From Pectobacterium sp. PL152 (GTDB lineage Bacteria; Pseudomonadota; Gammaproteobacteria; Enterobacterales; Enterobacteriaceae): DNA of 64,000 nucleotides. The notes under the pieces were generated by a model. That model did no database searches. It was not told where the DNA came from and saw nothing but the letters and a program-made list of their open reading frames with translations. Each line of letters opens with the position of its first letter. Position 1 is the stretch's first letter. A program made the translations under genes and the position numbers. The stretch covers positions 2,356,001 to 2,420,000 of the forward strand of contig CP091064.1 in NCBI GenBank assembly GCA_021907015.1, written 5' to 3'. Below, piece by piece: positions 1-10,661 of the stretch.

Positions 1-3000
1 ACCATTATCTTCTCGCATTACGGCTGGAAGTGATCTGGTTGTTGATTTTACAGACACATTAAGCTTTGATAAAAAGCACCTTACGATATCAAAACCCCAG
101 ATACAGTTTTCACTATTACATCTCAGCCAGCTATTACTGCAAAAATATCGTACTAAATGGAAAGAACATTTTCATCAACGATACGTTACAAGCAACAGAA
201 AACATAACGGCGATAGCAGAAGAAAATATTTCTATCTTCGATGCAAAACTTCAGGCTGAAAAAAATTTATCAGCCATAGCAGGTAATAATATCTCTGCTT
301 TCCAAGGGAGTTTCATCAGTCAAAACGCTATGCTCACAAGCCGTACGGGTGACATTACGATACACAGTCAGCCAAAAGATGAAAATTATTTAACAGGGCT
401 TTATTATACACCAGAAAAACGTCAAAAATTCTCCACACTCTCTGCTTATGATAATCTAGACATTAACTCAGGTGGTAATATATATCTATCTGACATAGAG
501 ATATCACAAAGCAAAAACATAGCCCTTACAGCGAATAAAGATATATTACTCATCCATTCTGAAAATTTCTTACAACAATCACCAGATCTTTCTCCATCCT
601 CGGAGCAACGTCAGCCTCTTTACAACGATGCCTTACTAAGAACCAGCGAAGTTAACGCCACAAACGATATTTTAATGAATGCTGGCGGCAGTCTTCTGTT
701 GCAAGGAAAACGCCTTAATGCAGGAAAAGATATCAACCTCAGCGGTGCATTGGATGTAATAATCAATCCGAAGAGTAAAACAAAAGGATATTCTCTCGAT
801 TTTCTACCAAGTCGTGCCCCAGAGAGCGTCAGTCAACTATATAGCGGCAATAACCTACAAATTAGCGCAGGACGGGATATTGAAGCTCAAGGAATGAAAG
901 TAAAAAGTAAAGGAAGAGCTACATTAGTCGCTGGGCGCGATTTCACTCTTCCCGCATTAGCATACTCATTCATTGATGATTTAAATGATAACAATAAAGA
1001 TGATCGCCAATCTGTAGCCTCATTTCATACCGATAAAGAATTAACGCTCTCGGCGAATGGCACTCTTATTGCCACCGGAACCGATTTCTCTTCCGGTGGT
1101 GATATGACATTAAGTTCCGGCGGAAAAATGGAGTTTAACGCAGTAGCTAATCACGTCTATCGGGAAGGAGGCAACGAATATAGCGAGTCCGTTACGCAAA
1201 AAAATGCCGTCTTGAACAGCGGTGGAATACTCACGCTGTTATCCAACGGCAGCATTCTCTTCCAGGCGACCCAGCTTATCGCTAAAGGTGCATTAGATGC
1301 CGCAGCCAAAGGTGGTTTCCTCTATGCGCAAGCAGCGGAAGAAAGTAGCCATTACGAAAAACCACCACCACACGCAAATGGTACGGCAAGAAAACCACCA
1401 TTCGGCAAACCAGCCACAATGTCACAAACAAAGTGACAGAATTCACCGCAGGCGGTGATATCAATCTGCTCAGCCGTGATGACAGCACCTATGAAGCCAG
1501 CAAAATCAACGCGGGCAAGAATGCAAAGCTGACCAGCACACAAGGAAGCATTAACTTCAAGGCGGTCAAAGACACTGCATTCGAGCAGACGATCACCACC
1601 TCCAAAGGGTTCTTCATCAAGAACAATGACAAAGGCTATACCAAAGACACCTGGTTGCTTCCAAGCATCTACTCTGGCGGCCAACTGACCATTGATGCCG
1701 CGACTGGCATTACTGCTGATACAAAAACCCAGAATGCGCAGTCCCTGCAAAATGCCCTACTAACGCTAGGTAATAACCCCGGCACAGCCTGGCTGAAAGA
1801 CTTAAATACCCGCCCCGATGTGCAATGGAACGCGGTACAAGACGCTTACAGTACTTGGAACCACACCACACAAAGCCTGAACCCTGTTGTTGGAGCCGTG
1901 ATTGCGATTGCCGTTGCGGCGGTAACCGCAGGAGCAGGCCTGGCTGCTGCTGCAGGTAACATGGCAGTTGGTGCTGTCGGAACGGGAGCCAGCGCGACAA
2001 CAATTGCTGTCGTAAACGGTGCAGCTTATTCAGGCATGACGGCACTGACCTCGCAGGCAGCAGTCGCGCTGGTGGATAACAAAGGCAACCTGTCCAAAAC
2101 GTTCCAGGCCATGAGCAGCAGTGACTCGGTCAAATCACTGGTTACCTCAATGGTGATCGGCGGTGCATTAGCAGGCTTCGATGAAGTTATGCAATTTAGC
2201 AAGGCTGCTAACGGCACAACCGTCATCGATCCTGCCAAGGCCAAACTGCCCATGCTCAGCAACGGTGACTGGAGCAAGGTCGCGCAGCGTGTCGCCGGAC
2301 AGTCAGTTATCAGCTCCAGCATCGGTACTGCGATTAACGGCGGTAGCTTCAAAGATAATTTCACCACAGCACTCCTGAGTAATATCGGCAGTCAGATCAA
2401 TGCGGAAGGGGCTAAGTTTATTGGGGATAAGGGAGAAGTCCTAGGCTTGCCGATAGATGACCCTAGACGAGTAATCAGCCATGCGGTTATTGCGGGTGTT
2501 GCAGCAGAAATCGGAGGGGGCAACGCTAAAGGGGCTGCGGCCGGTGCGTTGGCCGCAGAGCTAGCTGCAATCAGTTTAGGCAACACTTTCGTTGACCCAG
2601 CCTTAAGAGAAATACAGATAACCTCTACTGGCAGAATTATTGGTGCTTTGGCGGGAGCCGCCATTACCGGCAAAGCCAGTGGTGTTAATAGCGGTGCTAG
2701 TGCTGCCGAAAGTGTCCTGCTATATAACTTCCTTATGCATGATGAGCCAAAAACACTCGCCGAAAAATACGCTGCATGTAAAGGCAGTAGCGATTGTGAG
2801 CGTAATGTACGCAAGGAGATGAATCAAACATCAGTAAAGAACCAAGAGATATTTGAAGGATGCCGAGCAGCAGGTAATGCCACTTGTGTTAATGACATGC
2901 TTTATGGAATTTCCGAAGCATCAGGTTACGATGAGCTCGGCAGGTTGATTGGCTTCGATCTCTCTAATTCTTATAAAGAAATGGGGCAAAATGCTTATGA

Positions 3001-3490
3001 CCGCGCCAATATCTGTGGCGGGGATATGAGTTACGGGTGTGGCCTAAAATTGTGGGCCGACCAACTACCTGAAGAGCTGCTAGGTGGGATACTCTCTTGG
3101 GGTATTGGGAAAGCTGTAAGCCCCTTAATTGGTAAATATTTTACTGAAACAGGCATACTATCTGCTAAAGAAACCGCTAATCGACTGGTGAATGGCAAAT
3201 GGGTGGATGCTAATGGGCTTCCACTTCCTGTTCCACCAAGTGTTGGCGCGGCAGGAAGATTGCCCGTTGTATTACAAACTGGAGGACATACGATTACTGC
3301 AAGAACAGCTAATGGTTTAAATAAAGAATTTAACAAAAACCTGACCAGTAGAGAATGGGGAAGAGCTTTAGAATCATTGAAGGATGATTACAGTTTACGA
3401 CATGACTTTCATGGGCGAATATTAGACAATGGAAATTATATTGATAAAGCGGGTAAAATAATTGGTAATATTGAGGATTACTTACCATGA
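1..3490 (+). pseudogene. CdiA/HecA-like filamentous haemagglutinin exoprotein, C-terminal part, frameshifted
   Basis: The 3' end of a large two-partner-secretion exoprotein; the gene continues beyond the left edge. The text shows filamentous-haemagglutinin beta-helix repeats (repeated AGKDI/AGRDI, LNSGG, TAGGDINLLSRD) followed by a Gly/Ala-rich DUF637-like region (about 1860-2640) and a C-terminal tip. The reading frame changes three times, and each change is repaired by adding one base: near 100 (G), in the A-run 141-145, and in the A-run 1357-1361. After repair, motifs such as FTITSQP and VLNGKNI become continuous. Where CdiA proteins carry a VENN motif, this one reads SAAESVLLYNFL (about 2700-2735). 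The tip after it has Cys pairs and ends in ALESLKDDYSLRHDFHGRI, which faintly recalls the Ntox17 toxin family; that assignment is weak. In E. coli-type CDI systems such tips enter neighbouring cells and kill them. Start unknown. Confidence 0.85.
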
Positions 3491-3949
3491 ACACTGTTAA
3501 TTCAAGAATCACACCGCCAAATCCGAACTATGAGACATGTTTGGAGTGTCGCGCAAAGTTACTGATTTATCCTGGTGAGATGCACCCTGATGAAGTTAGC
3601 GCGATCCTCAATATTGAACCGACTCAGAAAAATATCATTGGTGATAGAAAAACAAATAGTTTAGGTCGAACCCGTGAAGTAAAAATATCAGGATGGTTTC
3701 TGTCATCCGAAGACTTCATTTCTTCAAAAGACCTAAGAGATCATATTGATTGGATTATCGCTAAGCTTGATCCTTGCCAAGAGGGTCTAAAAACTACAAA
3801 ATATACCTGGCGTTAAGATGACACTCAGCTGTGTATGGTGGTCGGCAGTCGGTCACTGCGGTCCTGTGCTATGGCCAGAGCAGATGAAAGCATTAGCTGA
3901 TTTAGATCTGGAATGTGCTTTTGATATCTATTTCTTTCCTGAAGAATAA
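3487..3949 (+). pseudogene. DUF4279-family protein, probable immunity to the adjacent CdiA-like tip, frameshifted
   Basis: The ATG overlaps the stop of the exoprotein gene by 4 bases, the usual toxin-immunity arrangement. The first 100 residues (HPDEVSAILNIEPTQKN, TREVKISGWFLSS, LRDHIDWIIAKLDP) match the DUF4279 pattern. The open frame stops at 3816, but the remaining conserved part, including SCVWWSAVGHCGPVLWPEQ and FDIYFFPEE, lies in another frame down to the TAA at 3947-3949. One extra A in each of the runs 3789-3793 and 3799-3802 joins the halves through KNYKNIPGVKM. DUF4279 proteins are often found as immunity proteins; that role is inferred here from position. Confidence 0.75.
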
Positions 3950-4033
3950 CATCAAGAAAACATATTAATGATAAAGTGCCTGATTTTAAACCAGGCACTA
4001 ATCAATAGGTCAGTTATCTTATTTATAAAAATA

Positions 4034-4354
4034 ATGAACAAAAACGAAATCTACGTTAAAATGCTTCTCCTCGCGATCCCTTATATTCGGAACGTACAGT
4101 CACATAAGGGAAGAACCGATCGTTCATGCTACTATGAAGCAGAACTTGTCCATAACCTGGCTTACACGATCTTGACGCCAGACTTTGAAGATCACGACAT
4201 CTACTTTCTTAAAAATCAAGCAAGGTATTATATTGAAAACTGTAGCGATGAAATTTCAATAGCTTATAGCGGTCAAAAAGAACTTATATCATCTCTTTTT
4301 GAGATGGTTCCACAAGAAATGAAGTCTAAGCTCTTGTGGGAAGGTCCAAAATAA
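4034..4354 (+). CDS. small acidic protein of unknown function, possible orphan immunity protein
   Basis: About 106 residues starting MNKNEIYVKMLLLAIPYI. I chose this ATG rather than the upstream one at 3968 because the upstream residues look like AT-rich spacer. The protein is rich in aromatic and acidic residues, with no signal peptide or clear membrane segment. Its position just behind a CDI-type toxin/immunity pair, before a bidirectional hairpin, suggests an orphan immunity gene left by an earlier toxin tip. I cannot place it in a named family; similar small proteins occur in CDI loci, but that is recall, not a search. Confidence 0.6.
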   Translation: MNKNEIYVKMLLLAIPYIRNVQSHKGRTDRSCYYEAELVHNLAYTILTPDFEDHDIYFLKNQARYYIENCSDEISIAYSGQKELISSLFEMVPQEMKSKLLWEGPK

Positions 4355-4374
4355 GAGATTAAGAGTAATTCAAA

Positions 4375-4406
4375 CAACATCCATGAAGTTTAATTCATGG
4401 ATGTTG
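4375..4406. terminator. hairpin between convergent genes
   Basis: A perfect 13-bp stem (CAACATCCATGAA / TTCATGGATGTTG) with a 6-base loop lies between the plus-strand small gene and the minus-strand ggt gene. There is no long T-run, so it is a moderate bidirectional terminator candidate. Confidence 0.6.
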
Positions 4407-4470
4407 TGAATAGTTAAAAATAATCCATAGGTAGGGGGAAGTAAACCGCTTCTCCTGACGTGCATTCAAC

Positions 4471-6249
4471 TCAATACCCTATTGCTGCCCCTGCCGGGCG
4501 GCGGATATCATTGGCGCCGTACAGGTAACCTTCGCGTACTTTGCCGGATACCGCCGAGTCATTGCCCGAATCCGCAGGTGTCACACCCGCCGCACCCGGT
4601 AAGCCGACCAGAATCAGCTCCGCTGCGCCCCAAGGCGTTTGTTCCACCATCTTGTAGCCACGCTGCTTCAGCAGATTCAGCGTATCGGCAGACAGCCCGC
4701 GCTGTTCATAATACACCTCGTCCGGCAGCCACTGATGATGGATGCGCGGGGCGTCCACCGCTTCCTGCGGCGCCATGCCGTGGTCGATGATATTCAGCGC
4801 CGTTTGCAGCGTGATGGTGATAATGCGCGAACCACCGGGCGAACCGAGCACCATGAAGACTTTGCCGTCTTTCGTCACCAATGACGGGCTCATGGACGAA
4901 AGTGGGCGCTTACCGGGGGCGATCGAATTACGCTCTCCTTGCACCAACCCATACAGGTTTTTCTCGCCAACTTTCACGGTAAAGTCATCCATTTCGTTAT
5001 TGAGGAAGAAACCTGTTCCCGGCGCAATCACCACCGAACCAAAACGCCCGTTCACGGTATACGTGGTGGACACCGCATTGCCCTGATTATCCACGATGGA
5101 GTAGTGCGTGGTTTCCGGTCGCTCGTGCGGACCAACACCCGGCTGCACGTTTTTGGACGGCGTCGCGTTCTCCGGCTCGATTTGTTTGCGGATTTCGGCA
5201 GCATAATCCTTACTCAACAAACGCTCGACAGGGTTGCTGACAAACGCCGGATCGCCAAGGTACGTGTTGCGATCCATGTAAGCGTGACGCATCGCTTCCG
5301 TCAGCACATGAACGGTGGCGGCAGAATTAAAGCCCGTCGATTTCATGTCGTAGCCTTCGACAATATTGAGGATTTCACACATCGTGACGCCACCGGAGCT
5401 GGGCGGCGGCGAAGAGACAAACTGATAGCCACGATAGTTGCAGGTTACCGGTGCCGTTTCGGTAATACGGTAATCGGCAAAATCAGCCGCCGTCAAAATG
5501 CCGCCGCCCTGCTTTGCCGCCTTCTCCACCGCCTGTGGAATCTCCCCCTTGTAGAAGGCATCCGGCCCTTTCGCGGCAATCGCTGCCAGGGTATTCGCCA
5601 GATCGGTTTGCACCAGCTTATCGCCGGGCTGCAACGGGCTACCGTCGGGACGCAGGAAAATGCGCGCCGCTTCAGGATCAGCTTTGAAGCGTTTTACCGT
5701 AGTATCCAAAATATCGGTATCTGCCCGCGTAAGTTCAAAACCTTCACGCGCCAGTTTAATCGCCGGTGCCATCACCTGCTCGCGCGTCAATTTGCCGTAT
5801 TTTTGTAGCGCGGTATCCAGCCCCAGCACCGTACCCGGCACACCAGCGGCCAGATAGCCATATAGGCTCGCATCCTTTTTCACACTCCCATCCGCGTTCA
5901 GGTACATGTTGGCGCTGGCCGCCGCCGGTGCCGTTTCACGGAAGTTGATAAAGGTGTCTTTTCCATCGGCCAGATGCAGCGTCATAAACCCGCCACCGCC
6001 GATGTTGCCACAGCAGGGATTGACCACCGCCTGCGCATAGCCCACCGCCACGGCGGCATCAATCGCATTGCCGCCCATCTTCATGATATCGACGCCAATC
6101 TGCGAAGCCAGATACTGTGAACTAACCACCATACCGTTTTTCGCTTCCACCGCAGGGGCTGACGCCGCCTGCACAGCTCCACTCACCAGCAGCGTCGCCA
6201 CGCTCAGCGACAGCAACCATTTTCCCGATGTTGTGTTTTTTGTTTTCAT
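4471..6249 (-). CDS. ggt: periplasmic gamma-glutamyltranspeptidase
   Basis: 592 residues, close to the E. coli enzyme in length. An N-terminal signal peptide (basic MKTKNTTSGK, hydrophobic LLSLSVATLLVSG, cleavage near VQA-AS) targets it to the periplasm. It hydrolyses glutathione and other gamma-glutamyl compounds or transfers the glutamyl group. The proenzyme self-cleaves before a catalytic Thr, visible as the second Thr of PETTHYSIV (about residue 385), giving large and small subunits. GNIGGGGFM and the oxyanion/substrate loop GSPGGSRIITI are also present. The ATG at 6249 is preceded by GGGG(T)CT, a plausible ribosome site. It is a single gene, converging on the CDI region. Confidence 0.95.
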   Translation of the reverse strand: MKTKNTTSGKWLLSLSVATLLVSGAVQAASAPAVEAKNGMVVSSQYLASQIGVDIMKMGGNAIDAAVAVGYAQAVVNPCCGNIGGGGFMTLHLADGKDTFINFRETAPAAASANMYLNADGSVKKDASLYGYLAAGVPGTVLGLDTALQKYGKLTREQVMAPAIKLAREGFELTRADTDILDTTVKRFKADPEAARIFLRPDGSPLQPGDKLVQTDLANTLAAIAAKGPDAFYKGEIPQAVEKAAKQGGGILTAADFADYRITETAPVTCNYRGYQFVSSPPPSSGGVTMCEILNIVEGYDMKSTGFNSAATVHVLTEAMRHAYMDRNTYLGDPAFVSNPVERLLSKDYAAEIRKQIEPENATPSKNVQPGVGPHERPETTHYSIVDNQGNAVSTTYTVNGRFGSVVIAPGTGFFLNNEMDDFTVKVGEKNLYGLVQGERNSIAPGKRPLSSMSPSLVTKDGKVFMVLGSPGGSRIITITLQTALNIIDHGMAPQEAVDAPRIHHQWLPDEVYYEQRGLSADTLNLLKQRGYKMVEQTPWGAAELILVGLPGAAGVTPADSGNDSAVSGKVREGYLYGANDIRRPAGAAIGY

Positions 6250-6461
6250 GAAGACCCCTTTATCCCGTTGATTTCACTCACTGCTTTTATGTCTACCCTC
6301 GTGTAAAGCTAACTTGCAAAGCCCGCGCCAATAAACGACCGCGGCTTAACGGATTCATCAGCAGCAGTAAGAAGCGTAGGAAAGGCATGAGAAATTGCGA
6401 AAATAGCCGCTTATCTTTGCGACGCTGCACGATAAATACGCACCATAATGGGACATACGGT

Positions 6462-7379
6462 TTATGACTGCCGCACAGGTAGCCATGAACGTAACCGTGC
6501 ACCAAATACATTCACCAACAGGCCAGCCATAATCAGCATCGCACCCATGATTTGCAGCAGCGAGAGCGATTCACCAAGAAAAACGGCGGCGCTGATCAGC
6601 CCAACCACTGGCACCAACAGCGATAAGGGCGCCACCCGCCAGGTCTCATAGCGCGCCAGCAGGCTTCCCCAAATCCCGTAACCGATGATGGTGGCCGCAA
6701 ACGCCAGATACGCTAACGACAAGATCGTCGGCAGTTGGATCGTCGTTAAACTGTGGACAATCGCGTCCCTGCCTTCGAACAGCCAGGAACTGATGAAAAA
6801 CGGCACGACAGGCACCAGTGCACCCCACACCACCAGCGACATGATGCGTACATCGCTGTTTTTGCTCATGATAATCTTGTTGGTGATGTTACCTACCGCC
6901 CATGACAACGCCGCCGCCAGCGTCAGCAACAGCGTGGTGGTGGTCATACCGGAGGACATTTGCAGCGCCGTGCGCCCTTCTGCCAGCACCACCATCCCTA
7001 TCGCGGCTATCAGAATCCCTACAACGTGATTCCAGCGCAGCTTTTCCGACAGCAAGACCGCGCCAACCAGCAGCGTAAAAAAGGCCTGAGCCTGTAGCAC
7101 CAGAGAGGCAATCCCTGCGGGCATGCCCAGCTTGATAGCGAGAAACAGAAAGCCAAACTGACCGAAGCTGATGGTCATGCCATAGGCAATCAGCCATTTC
7201 AGGGGAATACGCGGGAATGGAACAAAGAAAATAGCCGGTAGCGCCACCAAAGAGAAACGTAGCCCTGCCAGCAAAAAGGGCGGCATGTCATTCAGACCGA
7301 CCTTGATCACCACAAAATTCACACCCCATAACACCACGACACAAAGCGCAAGCAGCGCATCTCTCACCGACATTCTCAT
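6462..7379 (-). CDS. eamA: inner-membrane DMT-family exporter, O-acetylserine/cysteine exporter EamA
   Basis: 305 residues with about ten hydrophobic segments in two EamA repeats. The opening (LWGVNFVVIKVGLNDMPP) and later blocks (GMPAGIASLVLQAQAFFT, YGIWGSLLARYETWRVAP) follow E. coli EamA (YdeD) almost word for word, so I use that name. The E. coli protein exports O-acetylserine and cysteine. The gene stands alone between ggt and the epimerase-like gene. The 212 bases between it and ggt show no supported gene. Confidence 0.9.
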   Translation of the reverse strand: MRMSVRDALLALCVVVLWGVNFVVIKVGLNDMPPFLLAGLRFSLVALPAIFFVPFPRIPLKWLIAYGMTISFGQFGFLFLAIKLGMPAGIASLVLQAQAFFTLLVGAVLLSEKLRWNHVVGILIAAIGMVVLAEGRTALQMSSGMTTTTLLLTLAAALSWAVGNITNKIIMSKNSDVRIMSLVVWGALVPVVPFFISSWLFEGRDAIVHSLTTIQLPTILSLAYLAFAATIIGYGIWGSLLARYETWRVAPLSLLVPVVGLISAAVFLGESLSLLQIMGAMLIMAGLLVNVFGARLRSWLPVRQS

Positions 7380-7500
7380 CCCCTGATCAAATACGTAACA
7401 AATACCTTCCTCAAGGTACGCGTAAAATGAAAAAACGGATAAGAAAAGATAATTATGACGTTACGTGACAATGACTAAGCGTAATCATGACGTGGAATAG

Positions 7501-7524
7501 CCGACCACCTGAATCAGTGGTCGG
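7501..7524 (-). terminator. hairpin downstream of the epimerase-like gene
   Basis: A perfect 8-bp stem, CCGACCAC / GTGGTCGG, with an 8-base loop starts 13 bases beyond the stop codon of the minus-strand gene. The T-run is poor. Confidence 0.6.
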
Positions 7525-7536
7525 TCTAGAGAGCGT

Positions 7537-8745
7537 TTACTCGATGGCGATCGGTTTTTCTGTCAGCGTGGTTTTGTTATCACCCTGAATGGCTTTTACT
7601 TTCTGCTCCGTTTTCTGTACCGCCTCTGCGCTACTCAGCAGGCTATATGTCAGCTCAAACGTCGTGCTCTGACCAGGCTGAAGCTTTTTGACCCGCCCTT
7701 GCTCACGTTCAATCGTAACCGGGTAGGCGTAGTTAGTACCGGGTTCGATCCCTGTGACGTAGCCCTGTTTTTCCGTGTCCGTGTTTTTCCACAGCGTCAG
7801 CAGCGGCAGTTGATGGGTATCAAAGGCAATCGATACGCCCTTATTTCCCGCCTTGTTCACCAGCGCCGCCAGCGTTTTGCCCTGTGCATCCGTATACGGC
7901 GTAATGTTGAACACCATTTCATCAAAATCTTTTGTCGGCCCTTTATAGGTTTGCCAGGTGGACAAACCCGCTTTAGCATGGTCATTAAACGGAGAAATCT
8001 CTTTCACCGGCGCGATGAAACGCGCGCCTTCTTCCAGAATCGGCGTGCCAAAATTGCTGTGGTAGATAATCTGATAGTCGCGCGGGTAGTCGGCTTTGTT
8101 AGTCAGCACATCATGCACGGTAAACGACTCGCTGCCGGGAACGTAGCGCAGCTCGGTCCAGGTTTCCAGATTCGATTTCTTGAAGCTGTTTTCTTTCAGC
8201 AGGCCCCGCACCGTAATGGTATACGGCGCGCTCTCGCTGACTTCCACGACCACTTTAGAAGCCGGTGTGTTGCCTGCGCGGCCATGCAGGGTGTAGATCA
8301 TGCCCTCGCTGACGACCGGGTGCCCCGTCCATTCGAAGCCGCAGCGCACCATCATCTCATTGAAACCTTCCAGCCAGCCCAGCCCGTTACGGCTTTCCAG
8401 ATTGATGGTGTTCGGGTTTACGACCTCATCAACCGGCGAATCCCACCCCAAACGGATGTTTTTGCCCGTCACATGCAGTAAGTTCATCCCCCGCGTCGGA
8501 CTGAGGGCAATTTTCAGCCCGTCCTGACTGGTAATCGTAATCACTTTACTGCCTTCCTGACGTCCGCCGTGCAGGACTTTTTGCTCAATGCTGAAATGCT
8601 GATTTTTGATCTTCAGGGCATCACTGCCAATTTGCCAGTTTCCCTTTTCTACACTGCCTTCAGCATCTGTCAGCACAAATGTCTGCGCCGATAGTTGCCA
8701 TGATGTCAGCGCCAGTGTGATGCCTATAGCCAGTAATTTTTTCAT
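7537..8745 (-). CDS. periplasmic aldose-1-epimerase-like protein (DUF4432 type)
   Basis: About 402 residues from the ATG of MKKLLAIGITLALTSWQ, a Sec signal peptide cut near SAQ-T. I prefer this start to the ATG nine bases upstream. The body has the galactose-mutarotase fold signature of DUF4432: SPTRGMNLLHVTGKNIRLGWDSP, GLGWLEGFNEMMVRCG, LHGRAGNTPA, an IYHSNFGTPILEEGA block with a conserved His, and GIEPGTNYAYP. Family members bind or mutarotate sugars; the substrate is unknown. A good CRP-like site lies about 75 bp upstream, consistent with carbon-source control. No operon partner is seen. Confidence 0.8.
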   Translation of the reverse strand: MKKLLAIGITLALTSWQLSAQTFVLTDAEGSVEKGNWQIGSDALKIKNQHFSIEQKVLHGGRQEGSKVITITSQDGLKIALSPTRGMNLLHVTGKNIRLGWDSPVDEVVNPNTINLESRNGLGWLEGFNEMMVRCGFEWTGHPVVSEGMIYTLHGRAGNTPASKVVVEVSESAPYTITVRGLLKENSFKKSNLETWTELRYVPGSESFTVHDVLTNKADYPRDYQIIYHSNFGTPILEEGARFIAPVKEISPFNDHAKAGLSTWQTYKGPTKDFDEMVFNITPYTDAQGKTLAALVNKAGNKGVSIAFDTHQLPLLTLWKNTDTEKQGYVTGIEPGTNYAYPVTIEREQGRVKKLQPGQSTTFELTYSLLSSAEAVQKTEQKVKAIQGDNKTTLTEKPIAIE

Positions 8746-8818
8746 GTTAACCATCCCTTTTTGCTGAATTGTTTTAGCTAATGCGAGCTAAAGACTACAA
8801 ATCAGCTGATGGTCAGAA

Positions 8819-8834
8819 TGTGATAACTATCACC
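8819..8834. promoter_or_regulatory. CRP-cAMP site candidate in the 8746-9135 gap
   Basis: TGTGA-TAACTA-TCACC matches the CRP consensus TGTGA-N6-TCACA at nine of ten positions. It sits 74-89 bases upstream of the minus-strand epimerase-like start. The rest of the gap up to avtA (9136) shows no gene. Confidence 0.6.
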
Positions 8835-9135
8835 AGATGGAAAAATTCGGCATTGTCGCGTTATTTATCCAATTAGCATCACTAATTCACCATGAATGGT
8901 ATCTATATTTGCAGAATTATTGAGATATTGATCGGTAAAAGCTGACATCGTTTCAGCAACATAAAGCACGCGGTCTAAAATCCTTTTCTCGTCGGCATGA
9001 ATTTCAGACATTCATGCTGAATTTTAAATATTTGGCGAGACAAAAATTATCAGATTGTTTTTGACCACATTGCACCCTATTGGCGCAAGCGCTATGGTTG
9101 CCGCTAACCTGTGTACGATCACTGATAAATAAACT

Positions 9136-10383
9136 ATGAACTTTTCTCTTTTCGGCAAGAAATTCACGCGCCACGCTGGCATCACCCAATTAATGGACGA
9201 CCTGAACGAAGGGCTGCGTACGCCAGGCGCAATCATGCTGGGGGCGGCAATCCGGCACACATTCCAGAGATGGACCGCTACTTCCAGCAACTGTGTCAGG
9301 AGATGCTGGAGCAAGGGAAATTAACGGAAGCGCTATGCAACTACGACGGTCCGCAAGGTAAGGATACGTTGCTTAAAGCGCTGGCCGAACTCCTGAGTAA
9401 TGAATTAGGCTGGCAGATTGGACCACAGAATATTGCGCTGACAAATGGCAGCCAGAGTGCGTTTTTCTACTTATTTAACCTGTTTGCAGGTCGCCACAGC
9501 GATGGCAGCCTGAAAAAGGTGCTGTTCCCGCTGGCACCGGAATATATCGGCTATTCGGATTCCGGGCTGGACGACAACATGTTCGTCTCCGTTCGTCCGC
9601 AGATCGAACTGCTGCCCGAAGGGCAATTTAAATATCACGTCGATTTCGATCACCTGTCGATTACTGATGATATCGGGCTGGTCTGCGTATCCCGCCCAAC
9701 CAATCCGACCGGTAACGTGCTGACCGACGACGAGCTGATGCGTCTGGATATTCTGGCGCAGCAGCACAAGGTTCCCTTGCTGATTGATAACGCCTATGGC
9801 GTACCGTTCCCCGGCATTATCTTCACTGACGCGACGCCGCTGTGGAACCCGAATATCATCCTATGTATGAGCCTGTCCAAGCTCGGTCTGCCCGGCTCAC
9901 GCTGCGGTATCGTAATCGCGGATGAAAAGGTGATTTCCGCGATCGGCAACATGAACGGCATCATTAGTCTGTCTCCGGGGGCGGTCGGCCCGGCGCTGGC
10001 GCACGAGATGATTCAGCGTGGCGATCTGCTGCGCTTATCTAACGACGTCGTGCGCCCGTTCTACCAACAGCGTGTGACGGAAACTATCGCGATTATTCGT
10101 CGTTACCTGTCGCCTGAGCAGTGCCTGATTCATAAACCGGAAGGCGCAATCTTCCTGTGGCTGTGGTTTGGATCTGCCTATCACGACGGAAATCCTGTAC
10201 CAGCGCCTGAAAAAACGCGGCGTCCTCATGGTGCCGGGACACTATTTCTTCCCCGGTCTGGATCAGGACTGGCCGCACGCTCATCAATGTATGCGCATGA
10301 ACTATGTGCCGGAGCCGGAGAAAATCGAACAGGGTATTGCGATTCTGGCGGAAGAAGTTGAAAAGGCGATGCAGGAAGGCTAA
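9136..10383 (+). pseudogene. avtA: valine-pyruvate aminotransferase AvtA, two frameshifts
   Basis: Close to E. coli AvtA (PLP fold type I; alanine-valine transaminase, branched-chain amino acid synthesis). The opening NFSLFGKKFTRHAGI reads to IMLG, then one G is missing from the run 9240-9244. With it, the text becomes LGGGNPAHIPEMDRYFQ and continues through ALTNGSQSAFFYLFNL, SRPTNPTGNV and the PLP-lysine block SLSKLGLPGSRCG. A second break at 10167-10170 (two bases short after LWLWF) shifts into DLPITTEILYQRLKKRGVL, ending at 10383. With both repairs the length is about 417 residues, as expected. Either a decayed gene or sequencing errors. Confidence 0.9.
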
Positions 10384-10418
10384 TTCACCGCCAAAGTAGA
10401 CGCGTCGTGAAACGAAAT

Positions 10419-10450
10419 ACGGTGGGATGCGGGCAAACCAGCCCCACCGT
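10419..10450 (+). terminator. Rho-independent terminator after avtA
   Basis: ACGGTGGG pairs with CCCACCGT across a 16-base loop, followed by TTGTTATTTT. It lies 36 bases after the avtA stop. Confidence 0.65.
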
Positions 10451-10661
10451 TGTTATTTTGCCGTCCGCTTTCTTTATCTTTATTCACCTGCTTTCTGCCC
10501 CCTTTCATCCCCACAACATCAGTCGGCTAACGATTAATCATGGGGATTATTTTTCCCTTTAATCGGTAATAACTTTGGTTCATTCCCCAATCAATCGCTG
10601 ATTCATTCCAAAAAGACGGCAGTCTCTCAACCCTAACAAAAACTTTTAGAATAAATGCGCA

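Noticed and set aside
4939-5808. 289-residue plus-strand open frame opposite ggt
   Set aside because: Arg/His-rich shadow of the ggt coding strand, no ribosome site or family pattern.
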